Shown here: piece by piece, positions 18,055 to 26,791 of the stretch | Position numbering within the stretch: position 1 is the first letter of the stretch | How the letters are laid out: every line of letters begins with the position of its first letter | NCBI RefSeq assembly: GCF_022478115.1 | Contig: NZ_JAKGSC010000001.1 | Location: 620,001-684,000, forward strand | Direction of reading: 5' to 3' | From: Tenacibaculum aquimarinum | GTDB taxonomy: Bacteria > Bacteroidota > Bacteroidia > Flavobacteriales > Flavobacteriaceae | DNA length: 64,000 bases | Position numbers and translations under genes: made by a program | The notes under the pieces: model-generated | Databases searched by the model: none | The model's input: the letters and a program-made list of their open reading frames with translations, nothing else | Told to the model about the DNA's origin: nothing

Positions 18055-18088
18055 AAAACCCTTTAAAACAATCATTTTAAAGGGTTTT
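18055..18088 (+). terminator. Rho-independent terminator after the DoxX-like gene
   Basis: Perfect 14-base arms (AAAACCCTTTAAAA / TTTTAAAGGGTTTT) around a 6-base loop at 18069-18074. It lies 42 bases after the stop. Confidence 0.9.
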
Positions 18089-18155
18089 CTTATTTCTTTA
18101 AGGTATTTGTATGTTTTTGTAATTATGCTTTAATCTAAGTATAATAAAATTGATT

Positions 18156-19010
18156 TTACTTGTTTTTCAGGACATATATAAGAGAAGAATACTCATTAGT
18201 CTTTTTTGCTTTTCTATTTGAAGTAAAACCAATCCAAAATGCTTTAAAAGGATTCATCTTTCCGTTTTTATATCTTTCCGATAATAGCGAAACATAATAC
18301 GAATCGAATTTCATTGGAAGTGTTTTTACTATAGTAATATTTTCCTTGGAAAATAGTTTTGATATTGATGTTTGAGAAAAATGCCAAAGATGTCTTGGTA
18401 CATCAAAAGCTGCCCAGTATTTTTTATAGTGATTAGCATCGTAACTTTTATAGTTTGGAACAGCAATTATTAAAGTTCCATTTTCTTTTAAAAGGGCTTT
18501 TAATTGTTGAATATATTCTTCCAAATTTTCTACATGTTCTAAAACATGCCAAAGCGTAATTACATCAAACTTTTTGTTTTCTACAATTGATATATTTTCT
18601 TGTAAAGTTATGTTTTTAGAAGCTGCAATTTCACGTGCTTTTTTATTTGGTTCTATTCCTAAAACTTGCCAATTATCATTTTTACAAGTTGCTAAAAAAT
18701 CTCCCGTTCCAGCTCCAATATCTAAAATTGTTTTTTCTTCAGAATTGAAAGAATTAATTAATTTCAATTTCCTTTTTAACGTGTAGTTTTTTACAAGTTG
18801 ATATACTTTTTCAAATACACCTTTTTTTCCATCTGTATGAGAAATGTAATTTTCACTTTCGTAATAACTCGATAAGTTTTTAGGAACAGGAATTGTAACT
18901 AACATGTCAAACTCTTCATTCTTTTCAAGTTCAAAAACTTCTTTAGAAACAGAATAATCTTTGGTTGTTAAATACGGTTTTGTATTGTTATAAAAGTTGA
19001 TTGTATTCAA
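18156..19010 (-). CDS. Class I SAM-dependent methyltransferase
   Basis: A 284-residue methyltransferase of the Methyltransf_23 type. The N-terminal part has the YYESENYISHTD segment typical of a Bacteroidota subgroup. The SAM-binding core is at about residues 95-190: ILDIGAGTGDFLATC (motif I), VLGIEPN (motif II) and FDVITLWHVLEHVENLEEYI (motif IV). The start is a TTG at 19010; no ATG lies upstream of the conserved N-terminal part. The substrate is unknown. Two parS-like sites separate it from mnmG upstream. Confidence 0.85.
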   Translation of the reverse strand: MNTINFYNNTKPYLTTKDYSVSKEVFELEKNEEFDMLVTIPVPKNLSSYYESENYISHTDGKKGVFEKVYQLVKNYTLKRKLKLINSFNSEEKTILDIGAGTGDFLATCKNDNWQVLGIEPNKKAREIAASKNITLQENISIVENKKFDVITLWHVLEHVENLEEYIQQLKALLKENGTLIIAVPNYKSYDANHYKKYWAAFDVPRHLWHFSQTSISKLFSKENITIVKTLPMKFDSYYVSLLSERYKNGKMNPFKAFWIGFTSNRKAKKTNEYSSLIYVLKNK

Positions 19011-19024
19011 ATTAAAATATATGA

Positions 19025-19040
19025 TGTTCCACGAGGAACA
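19025..19040. promoter_or_regulatory. parS-like site 1 (near-palindrome)
   Basis: TGTTCCACGAGGAACA, one base away from the palindromic ParB-site form TGTTCCACGTGGAACA. It lies between the methyltransferase start and the mnmG stop. An identical copy begins 45 bases further on in the same orientation. Confidence 0.5.
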
Positions 19041-19069
19041 TTAAATTGTTTTCTTACTATTTTAAAAAT

Positions 19070-19085
19070 TGTTCCACGAGGAACA
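19070..19085. promoter_or_regulatory. parS-like site 2 (near-palindrome)
   Basis: A second identical TGTTCCACGAGGAACA, ending 9 bases before the mnmG stop codon. The exact duplication in non-coding sequence suggests selection for protein binding. Confidence 0.5.
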
Positions 19086-19094
19086 TTCTTAATT

Positions 19095-20972
19095 TTATCT
19101 TCCCATGTAAACCAATAATACAGAAATATCACTTGGTGAAACTCCGCTTATTCTTCCGGCTTGAGATATAGTAACTGGTTTTATTTTTGTTAGTTTTTGT
19201 ACCGCCTCTGTAGATAAAGATTTAATCTGAGTATAATCTACATAAGAAGGAATCTTTAAGTTTTCTAACCTATTAAGCTTGTCTGCGTTGTTCTTTTCTT
19301 TCTCTATATAACCAGAGTATTTTAAATGAATTACAGCTTGCTCTATAGCTTCTTTATCAATTAAATTTTCATTTAAAAAGGTAGTTAATTTGGCTATAGA
19401 ATTAAAATCTGAAAAGTCTAATTGCGGTCTTGCTGCAATTTTATAAAGTTTCATAGATTGATTAATTAGCGTTAAATTCTTAGCTTCTAAAATAGGATTT
19501 ATCTCTTCTTTTGTTACACTTGTTTCTTGTAAAAACTTAATTAATATATCTGCTTTATGTTGCTTTTCTTTAACTCGATCTAATCTTTCTTTAGACGCTA
19601 AACCTAAATCAAATGCTAAAGGAGTTAATCTTAAATCGGCATTATCTTGTCTTAAAAGTGTTCTATATTCTGCACGAGAAGTAAACATTCTGTAAGGTTC
19701 TTCTGTTCCTTTTGTAATTAAATCGTCTATTAAAACACCAATATAAGCTTCGTTTCTTTTCAGAATAAAAGCCTCTTTTCCTTGTGTTTTTAATGCGGCA
19801 TTTACACCTGCCATTAAACCTTGTGCAGCTGCTTCTTCGTAACCAGTTGTTCCGTTAATTTGACCTGCAAAAAACAAGTTTTTAATCAACTTAGTTTCTA
19901 ATGAATGTGTTAATTGTGTAGGTGGAAAATAGTCGTATTCTATAGCATAACCATAGCGTAAAAACTTCACATTTTCAAACCCATCAATAGCACGAATTGC
20001 TTTGTCTTGTATGTCTTCTGGAAGTGATGTAGAAAAACCATTTACATACATTTCAACAGTTGTCCAACCTTCTGGTTCTACAAATATTTGGTGTCTATCT
20101 TTTGATGCAAATCGATCTACTTTATCTTCTACTGAAGGACAATATCTTGGTCCTGTAGATTTTATTCTACCATTAAACATTGGAGATCTGTCAAAACCTT
20201 CTCGTAATAAATCGTGTACCTTTTGATTGGTATAAGTTAAGTAACAAGAACGTTGTTTTTGTAGTGTTTTAGTTGTTGGTAAATAAGAAAATTTTTCTGT
20301 TATCTCATCTCCTGGTTGTTCTGTCATTTTAGAATAATCTAAAGAACGTCCATCAACTCTTGGCGGTGTTCCAGTTTTCATTCTTCCAGATTCAAACCCT
20401 TTTGCAACTAAATCTTCAGTAATTCCTTTTGAAGCTCCTTCACCTGCTCTTCCTCCTCCAAAGCTTTTATCACCAATATGTATCAATCCATTTAGAAAAG
20501 TTCCTGCTGTAATTATAACAGTTTTAGCTTTTATTTCTAAACCTAAAGCTGTTTTAACACCAATAATTGTATCTCCATCAAACAATAATCCGTTAACCGA
20601 ATCTTGGTAAAAGTCTACGTTTTCAGTTTCTTCTAACATTGTTCTCCAACATTCTGCAAACTGCATTCTATCAGATTGTGCTCTTGGACTCCACATAGCA
20701 GGTCCTTTAGATTTATTAAGCATCTTAAACTGAATAGCTGTTTTATCTGTAACTATTGCGCTATAACCTCCTAATGCATCAATTTCTCTTACTATTTGCC
20801 CTTTTGCAATTCCGCCCATAGCAGGATTACAACTCATTTGTGCAATATTTTGTAAATTCATGGTAATTAATAAAGTGTGCGCACCCATGTTTGCGCTTGC
20901 TGCTGCAGCCTCGCTTCCTGCGTGACCTCCACCAACTACTATTACGTCATATGTTGTTGTAAACAAACTCAT
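19095..20972 (-). CDS. mnmG: tRNA uridine-5-carboxymethylaminomethyl modification enzyme MnmG (GidA)
   Basis: With MnmE, installs the (carboxymethyl)aminomethyl group on the wobble uridine of certain tRNAs, using FAD and folate. The 625-residue length is normal. It has the N-terminal FAD Rossmann motif VVGGGHAGSEAAAASANMG, then CNPAMGGIAKGQIVREIDALGG, the family motif GTPPRVDGRSLDYS, and TGYEEAAAQGLMAGVNAAL near residue 375. The C-terminal helical domain ends with AGRISGVSPSDISVLLVYMGR. It lies among parS-like sites; gidA is next to the origin in many bacteria. Confidence 0.97.
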   Translation of the reverse strand: MSLFTTTYDVIVVGGGHAGSEAAAASANMGAHTLLITMNLQNIAQMSCNPAMGGIAKGQIVREIDALGGYSAIVTDKTAIQFKMLNKSKGPAMWSPRAQSDRMQFAECWRTMLEETENVDFYQDSVNGLLFDGDTIIGVKTALGLEIKAKTVIITAGTFLNGLIHIGDKSFGGGRAGEGASKGITEDLVAKGFESGRMKTGTPPRVDGRSLDYSKMTEQPGDEITEKFSYLPTTKTLQKQRSCYLTYTNQKVHDLLREGFDRSPMFNGRIKSTGPRYCPSVEDKVDRFASKDRHQIFVEPEGWTTVEMYVNGFSTSLPEDIQDKAIRAIDGFENVKFLRYGYAIEYDYFPPTQLTHSLETKLIKNLFFAGQINGTTGYEEAAAQGLMAGVNAALKTQGKEAFILKRNEAYIGVLIDDLITKGTEEPYRMFTSRAEYRTLLRQDNADLRLTPLAFDLGLASKERLDRVKEKQHKADILIKFLQETSVTKEEINPILEAKNLTLINQSMKLYKIAARPQLDFSDFNSIAKLTTFLNENLIDKEAIEQAVIHLKYSGYIEKEKNNADKLNRLENLKIPSYVDYTQIKSLSTEAVQKLTKIKPVTISQAGRISGVSPSDISVLLVYMGR

Positions 20973-20981
20973 TTCTTCTAA

Positions 20982-20997
20982 TGTTTCACGTGAAACT
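20982..20997. promoter_or_regulatory. parS-like site 3 upstream of mnmG
   Basis: TGTTTCACGTGAAACT matches 15 of 16 bases of the bacterial parS consensus TGTTTCACGTGAAACA. It includes a perfect 14-base palindrome at 20983-20996. It lies 10 bases before the mnmG start, between ybeY and mnmG. Confidence 0.7.
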
Positions 20998-21018
20998 TAT
21001 AATTTAATTAACTGATTT

Positions 21019-21432
21019 TTAGTTATTTAAAACCAATAAACACTCATTTTCTTTAGATCTCATTATTGTTTTTTGTTCTTCAGATTTATCTTTAAAACCC
21101 ATATAATGAAGAACTCCATGTATTATTACTCTATGTAATTCATCTTTAAAGGAAACGGCGAAATCTTTTGCGTTTTCTTGTACTCTTTCAACAGAAATAT
21201 AAATATCTCCGCTTATTAATTTTCCCATTGTATAATCAAAACTAATGATATCCGTAAGTGTATCATGCTGTAAAAACTCTACATTTAATTTGTGTAAGTA
21301 AGCATCATCACAAAAAATATAGTTGATTTCTCCAAGTTCAAATTCTTCTTTTTCAACACAATTGGCAATCCATTTTTCAGTTGATATTTCATCAACTAAC
21401 TTAAATTCTGTTTCGTAATTAAAGGCTATCAT
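21019..21432 (-). CDS. ybeY: rRNA maturation factor / endoribonuclease YbeY
   Basis: A zinc-dependent endoribonuclease that acts in 16S rRNA 3'-end maturation and ribosome quality control. The 137-residue protein has the family segment HRVIIHGVLHYMGFKDKSEE. The usual HGxLHLxGYDH third histidine is replaced by Lys-Asp-Lys, as I recall for other Bacteroidota YbeY proteins, so this is not a lesion. DIISFDY and GDIYIS also match the family. The start overlaps the end of the DUF4175 gene as ATGA. Confidence 0.93.
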   Translation of the reverse strand: MIAFNYETEFKLVDEISTEKWIANCVEKEEFELGEINYIFCDDAYLHKLNVEFLQHDTLTDIISFDYTMGKLISGDIYISVERVQENAKDFAVSFKDELHRVIIHGVLHYMGFKDKSEEQKTIMRSKENECLLVLNN

Positions 21433-24400
21433 TTTTCTTTTTCTACAGGCACAGAAAAATATTCTTGCACCTTCTTTTTATAATTCTGGCGCAAAGGTAA
21501 GGATTGTCTGTTTAAAATCTCTGTTTGATTGTAAAACAGCTTTTTAAATTCAAGTTGCTTCGCTTTATTTTTTTCAAACTCTTGTAAATTTGTGTTGGCT
21601 TTTCGCTTTTTCTCTTTGCCTTGTTCAAAAGTTGCTTTATCTAATTTTAAGAGCTCGTAGTTCATTTTTTGCATACGTTCTAAAGTTCCTTTTGTAAAAC
21701 CTTTATCAAGTATTTCATTTTCTAACTGCTCCATTTTTTTGAGCGCTTTTTTAGCTTCTCCAGCACCTTCTCCACCTTGTTTAATAGCGTCTTGTAATTG
21801 TTGCCTTAATTTACTTTGTTCTTTGTAAATTTCGTACAATTCTCCATTCATTTTTTCCCCTTCTCCACCTTGCCCAGGTTTTCCATTTTCACCTTTTTTA
21901 GGTTTTCCGTCTTTACCGTTTTCTCCTTCTTTTGGTTTCCCTTGCTCACCCTTTTTCATTCCATCTTGCATTTTCTTGATTAAATCTTCTTGCTTTTGGA
22001 TAATATCAGGCAAACTAAAAGACTTTCCACTACCTTTTCCTCCAGAACCACTTCCAGGTTTTGGATTATTCATTGCGTTTAAGAAATTACTCAACATATC
22101 TGCAATGGTATTGGTTGATGTCATTACATAACGTTGATTTGAAACTCCTGAAGAAAATCTATTTTCCGCAAAATTTTCTAAAGATTGATCTAAATTATAA
22201 TGTGCATTTCCTAATAAATCCTGAACCTCAGTTGTTAATTTAGGAATACGAATAGACAACATGTATATACTATCATCGATATGATTAAAATATGTTTTTA
22301 ATTGATATTGTTTCTTTAAGTTTTTGCTAAAATTTGGATGTGAAGCTGAAGTACCATCTATAGATTTCATTAAATCTTCTTGTTCAAAAGAAAAAGTGAC
22401 TAGGTTTTCTAAAATCTGACGTAAATCTTGTTTGTTTTCTTCCTGCATTTGTTGGCTCATCATTTGCATTGTTTCTTGCATTTGTTGGCTCATTTCCTTC
22501 ATCTTTTTAGCAGATTTCTTCTGATTCTTCTTTGCTCCTTCTTTATTTTGTTTTTCTAAATTTTTTGAGGCTTCTTGTTGCTCTTTTTCTGCTTCTTGTT
22601 GCAATTCTTTCATTGAAGGAACATCCATTGGTTCCTTTAACTTGCTGTTTTCTTTCTGAAGTTCGTTTAGCTCTTCTTGAGCTTTTTTAAATTCGTCATT
22701 TAGTTTTTCTTGCTCCTCTTTTGTTGCATTTTTTTTAGCAAGTTCTTCTTGTTTTTTTGCTAAATCTTCAAGTTTATTAGCAAGTTGATTCATTTTTTGT
22801 TCAACATAAAAACGCTTAGTCATTTCTAAAATACGCTCTAAACTTTTTTCTTGCTGTTTATTTTTTTGAGCCAATTCTTTACTTTTTTTAACCAACTCTT
22901 CTTTGTTTAGCTTTTCAGCCATCTTTTGCAATTCGTCTAAGAGTTTTTTCTCTTTTGCAATTTTTTTAAGCTCTTCAATACGTTCTTTTAGGTCTTGTTT
23001 TTTCTCTTGAAGCTGATCGTTTTGCTCTTTTTTCTCGTCAAAATTTTCTTTTAATTGATCTGTTTGACGTTGCATCATTTCTTGATATTGTTCCTGACGC
23101 TTTATTAAATTCTTAACTTTCTTTTGATCGTTCCAATTCATGTTCTTTTTGTTTTGCAAATCGAACTGAATTTTCTCTAAATCTTTCTTATTTTTTCGTT
23201 GTTTATCAAGCGAATTTTGCAAGTTATCAATCGTATTTTTTTGCTCTTTTAAAAGCTCATCTTCTACTTCTTCTTCAGTCTTTTTTCGATAAGAAAATAT
23301 TTTACTAGCTGTTTTCTTATTTCCGTTTACGGCATCATTATCAAAAACCTGAAAAAAGAATTCGTAATTAATTCCATTTTGTAAAGTAATTCCGTCAGGA
23401 AATTGATAAAAGAAATTCTGAATATTTTCTTTAGTAATTGGCAGTTTAAAAGTTTGTTGTATTTGCGGATTTTTCTCATCATAATAGACCAACTCTAATT
23501 TACGTAAACCATAATCATCTGCAATTTGACCGGCAAATTGAACTGGGCCACGAGAAATACTATCAATATTAGATTTTACGGCAATTGTTGGATGTTCATC
23601 TCTAATAATAGCAACAGAATATTGAAGTTTTTCGTATTCTTTAATGTTATTGTTAGACGTAGCTATTTGATAATTAATTGCTTGTCGTATTCTTTTAGCG
23701 TACGTAAAACTGTTTTCTCCTTTTTTATCAAAATAAATTTTAGTGTTTTCTGATAAAAAAGTAATACTATCTGTTTGATTTGTAGATACTTGCCAATTTA
23801 CAACTGTACCTTGAGGAACTGTTATATTTCCAGTATTAGAAATAGTTTCGTTTCGTTTTCCAACATAGTTGGGATAAGACAAATGCATTTTTAATTGCTG
23901 AATAGTTGGTGTTTTTATCACATTTATGGTGAAGTTTTCAGACTGAATTCCGTTTGCTTCAACATAAAAATTTACATCTTCAGTAATTTCTGAAAATGTA
24001 TAAGAAAACAATCCACCACCTTTATTTTGCAAGTAATATTCTTGATTATTGAAGTATATTTTTGCTTCCGCAGGTAAAACTTTTCCAACAGTTTCTATGG
24101 AAACAGAAAACGGTTTTCCTTGAATAACTTGTAAAGCATCATTTTTTAAAGAAAAAAGAAAAGGCGCTGGCGGCGTATAAGCTGTTCTATGGTTTACAAC
24201 ACGTTCTAAACTTTGTGTTAAAGCACCATTTGTTCCTGTTAAAAAAGATAATCCAAAAAGAAATAATGGTATAATTGCGTACTTTAAATACTTTTTATTC
24301 TTCTGAAAATCAATTGCTTTAGTAAAAACTACAGGTTGTAATTCATTTGCTTTTTGATCTATACTTGCTACTAATAATTCCGACTGATTATTTTCGTTTT

Positions 24401-24743
24401 TAAGCTGTAAAATATTTAATAATTTATCGCTTACTTCTGGAAAATGATTACCAATAATTTTAGAGGATTCTTCTTCAGAAATTCCTTTTTGTAAACCAAA
24501 TAATTTAAAAAGTGGAAAAAATATAAACCGAACTAAAAGAGCAACCTCAATAAAGATAAATAACCAGAAAAGAATGGTTCTTGCGGTTGGTTTTAACCAC
24601 AAAAAATACTCTATAAATAGGGTAAATAATAAATAAAGTAAACCTAAAGAAACAAATAAAATGCTTCCTTTTATCAACTCATTCGTATAGTATTTACGAG
24701 AAAACTGTTGTAATTTCTCTTTTATTTTTTCGTATCCAATCAT
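21429..24743 (-). CDS. Large membrane coiled-coil protein, DUF4175 family
   Basis: A 1104-residue protein common in Flavobacteriia. Two transmembrane helices are near the N-terminus (about 28-50 and 55-75) and a third near residue 155. A beta-rich, Ig-like periplasmic part covers about 180-470. A very long Lys/Glu/Gln-rich coiled coil covers about 490-770 with many KKEELAKK-type heptads, then a Gly/Lys-rich low-complexity stretch near 910-950 and a final coiled coil. The function is unknown; the layout suggests an envelope scaffold. It is co-transcribed with ybeY and probably mnmG. Confidence 0.8.
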   Translation of the reverse strand: MIGYEKIKEKLQQFSRKYYTNELIKGSILFVSLGLLYLLFTLFIEYFLWLKPTARTILFWLFIFIEVALLVRFIFFPLFKLFGLQKGISEEESSKIIGNHFPEVSDKLLNILQLKNENNQSELLVASIDQKANELQPVVFTKAIDFQKNKKYLKYAIIPLFLFGLSFLTGTNGALTQSLERVVNHRTAYTPPAPFLFSLKNDALQVIQGKPFSVSIETVGKVLPAEAKIYFNNQEYYLQNKGGGLFSYTFSEITEDVNFYVEANGIQSENFTINVIKTPTIQQLKMHLSYPNYVGKRNETISNTGNITVPQGTVVNWQVSTNQTDSITFLSENTKIYFDKKGENSFTYAKRIRQAINYQIATSNNNIKEYEKLQYSVAIIRDEHPTIAVKSNIDSISRGPVQFAGQIADDYGLRKLELVYYDEKNPQIQQTFKLPITKENIQNFFYQFPDGITLQNGINYEFFFQVFDNDAVNGNKKTASKIFSYRKKTEEEVEDELLKEQKNTIDNLQNSLDKQRKNKKDLEKIQFDLQNKKNMNWNDQKKVKNLIKRQEQYQEMMQRQTDQLKENFDEKKEQNDQLQEKKQDLKERIEELKKIAKEKKLLDELQKMAEKLNKEELVKKSKELAQKNKQQEKSLERILEMTKRFYVEQKMNQLANKLEDLAKKQEELAKKNATKEEQEKLNDEFKKAQEELNELQKENSKLKEPMDVPSMKELQQEAEKEQQEASKNLEKQNKEGAKKNQKKSAKKMKEMSQQMQETMQMMSQQMQEENKQDLRQILENLVTFSFEQEDLMKSIDGTSASHPNFSKNLKKQYQLKTYFNHIDDSIYMLSIRIPKLTTEVQDLLGNAHYNLDQSLENFAENRFSSGVSNQRYVMTSTNTIADMLSNFLNAMNNPKPGSGSGGKGSGKSFSLPDIIQKQEDLIKKMQDGMKKGEQGKPKEGENGKDGKPKKGENGKPGQGGEGEKMNGELYEIYKEQSKLRQQLQDAIKQGGEGAGEAKKALKKMEQLENEILDKGFTKGTLERMQKMNYELLKLDKATFEQGKEKKRKANTNLQEFEKNKAKQLEFKKLFYNQTEILNRQSLPLRQNYKKKVQEYFSVPVEKEK

Positions 24744-24844
24744 AATTCAGTCAATAAAAATAGTACTTTTAGAACAAATTTATGTTAAAGCTGTTGTAAG
24801 GATTTACAAAAATACAGTACTAAAGAACGTAAACAACAAAAATT

Positions 24845-25690
24845 ATGAAACAAGTAACAACATTTTTATTACTATTTTTTTCGCTTACAATTTTTGCTCA
24901 AAGCCCTTGGACAAAGAAAAAAAATGAAGGATATGTACAATTATCATTTTCTTTAATACCTACATATAGCACGGTTTTTGGCAATCCAGATTATGATACA
25001 CAAAGAGAAATATCTGATAATACACTTCAATTATATGGAGAGTTTGGTTTAAGTGATAAAACTACATTATTTACAAATATTCCTTTTAAGATGCTAAAAT
25101 CAGGAAAATTTACAGATGACATGTCATTAGTTCTTCCATTAGTCTTAACAACGGAAGGTTCAAAAAATACATTAGGAAACATTCAATTAGGTGTTAAACA
25201 TAATTTTTATAGTAAAAATTGGGTGCTGTCAGGACAAATAAGCGTTGAAGCAAATACCGGAAGTTTTGATCAGCCTTCTGGTTTAAGAACAGGTTATGAT
25301 GCTTGGACATTTACACCCTTATTTTTAGCCGGAAAAAGTTTTGGAAAAAGCTATTTACAGAGTTTTGTAGGTTTTGATGTAAGAACTAATGGTTACAGCT
25401 CAAATTTTAAAATTGGTGGAGAATATGGCGGAAAAATTGGTAAAGACTTATGGTTAATTGGTTTTTTAGATATTGTAAAGTCATTTGAAAATGGAGATGT
25501 TATTTTACCAACTTCAAACACGTATACAGCAACTTATGTAAACGATCAAGAATATGGAGCTTTTGGAGCTAAATTTATTTATGAATTTTCTGATAAATAT
25601 GGTGTAAACGCAGGTTTTGGTGGCGCTTTTTTTGGAAACAATGTAGCAAAAGCACCAGCTTTAAGTTTTGGTTTATATCATAAATTTTAA
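24845..25690 (+). CDS. Predicted outer-membrane beta-barrel protein (paralogue A)
   Basis: A 281-residue protein with a signal peptide (MKQVTTFLLLFFSLTIFAQ) and a body of alternating amphipathic strands rich in Gly, Phe, Tyr and Asn. The C-terminal residue is phenylalanine (FGLYHKF), as expected for insertion by the BAM machinery. Motifs shared with the next gene are SPWTKKK..GYVQLSF, SDNTLQLYGEFGLSDKTTLF, GLRTGYDAWTFTPL and LGVKHNFY. The role is unknown; this kind of barrel is sometimes annotated as a transporter. It ends in a strong terminator. Confidence 0.75.
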   Translation: MKQVTTFLLLFFSLTIFAQSPWTKKKNEGYVQLSFSLIPTYSTVFGNPDYDTQREISDNTLQLYGEFGLSDKTTLFTNIPFKMLKSGKFTDDMSLVLPLVLTTEGSKNTLGNIQLGVKHNFYSKNWVLSGQISVEANTGSFDQPSGLRTGYDAWTFTPLFLAGKSFGKSYLQSFVGFDVRTNGYSSNFKIGGEYGGKIGKDLWLIGFLDIVKSFENGDVILPTSNTYTATYVNDQEYGAFGAKFIYEFSDKYGVNAGFGGAFFGNNVAKAPALSFGLYHKF

Positions 25691-25717
25691 GTAAAAAAAT
25701 AAAAATATTTTTTCTTA

Positions 25718-25754
25718 AAAGAAAGAGGTTTTGCAACGCAAAACCTCTTTCTTT
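25718..25754 (+). terminator. Rho-independent terminator between the barrel paralogues
   Basis: Perfect 17-base arms (beginning AAAGAAAGAGGTTTTGC) with a 3-base loop at 25735-25737, followed by a T-run. It separates transcription of the two paralogues. Confidence 0.93.
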
Positions 25755-25858
25755 TTTTACAGGATTTACACTGTTTTTTAGTTATAATTTTGATTATCAG
25801 TAAACTATTGAATAACTTAGATATTTATAATTAAGTTTAACCAACCAAATTACTATCT

Positions 25859-26695
25859 ATGAAAAAAATAATTACACTATCTATATTTCTTATTACACTT
25901 TCTATTTTCTCTCAAAGTCCATGGACACAAAAAAAAGGAAAGGCTTATACTCAGCTTTCTTTTACTTCAATATCACAATATGAATCACTTTTTGGAAACC
26001 CAAGTTTTAATACAGAAAGAAAAATTACTGATAATACATTACGTTTATATGCAGCTTATGGAATAAGTAATAAAACCACATTTTTTGCTGCGCTTCCAAT
26101 TAAAACAGTTAAATCAGAAGAATTAGTAGCATCCACGACAACACCTATAACATCAAGTGCATCAGTAACTTCAACAGGAAATATATTATTTGGTATTAAG
26201 CATAACTTTTATAATAATAAATGGCTTATTACAGGACAAATTAGTGCAGAAACAAAGAGTACAGATTATAATGCATCTGCAGGTTTAAGAACAGGTTATG
26301 ATGCTTGGACCTTTACTCCATTAATTAGTATTGGTAGAGGTTTCAATTCATGGTATCTTCAAGCTTATACAGGAATCGATTTTAGAACAAATGATTATAG
26401 TTCTTCCTTAAAAATGGGAGGAGAAATGGGTTATAATATTGCAAGTTGGTTCACCATAATTGGTTTTGCAGACGGTCTTGCATCATTTACCAATGGAGAA
26501 GTTATTATTCCACAAGAAAATAGCCTTACAGGTTTGTATGTAGACAAACAAAGTTATGCTGCTTTTGGTTTAAAAACAATATTTAAAGTTAATGAAGAGT
26601 TTGGAGTTAACCTTGGAGCAGGTTTAGCTTTTGGAGGAAGAAGAGTTGCTAAAAAACCAGCAGTAACAGGAGGTATTTATTTCAAATTTTTATAG
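25859..26695 (+). CDS. Predicted outer-membrane beta-barrel protein (paralogue B)
   Basis: A 278-residue tandem paralogue of the gene at 24845. It has a signal peptide (MKKIITLSIFLITLSIFSQ), then SPWTQKKGKAYTQLSF, FNTERKITDNTLRLYAAYGISNKTTFF, GLRTGYDAWTFTPL and a C-terminal YFKFL. Protein similarity is clear along the whole length, while the DNA has diverged, so the duplication is old. It has its own upstream region of about 105 bases after the paralogue A terminator, so the two copies can be regulated separately. The function is unknown. Confidence 0.75.
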   Translation: MKKIITLSIFLITLSIFSQSPWTQKKGKAYTQLSFTSISQYESLFGNPSFNTERKITDNTLRLYAAYGISNKTTFFAALPIKTVKSEELVASTTTPITSSASVTSTGNILFGIKHNFYNNKWLITGQISAETKSTDYNASAGLRTGYDAWTFTPLISIGRGFNSWYLQAYTGIDFRTNDYSSSLKMGGEMGYNIASWFTIIGFADGLASFTNGEVIIPQENSLTGLYVDKQSYAAFGLKTIFKVNEEFGVNLGAGLAFGGRRVAKKPAVTGGIYFKFL

Positions 26696-26764
26696 TAAAA
26701 AAAGTTTCTTGTTAAACCATTCTCTTTTCTATAGATTCTCTTTTCTAATCTCTTAATAGAAAAC

Positions 26765-26773
26765 TATCTTTGC
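26765..26773 (+). promoter_or_regulatory. -7 promoter element of gltX
   Basis: TATCTTTGC fits TAnnTTTGC exactly and lies 18 bases before the gltX ATG. No TTG -33 box is evident. Confidence 0.55.
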
Positions 26774-26791
26774 ATTTCTAAAAATGAAAGA

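Noticed and set aside
21019..21432. Loss of the third zinc-binding histidine in YbeY
   Set aside because: The His to Lys-Asp-Lys replacement fits my recollection of Bacteroidota YbeY proteins, so it is a lineage feature and not damage.
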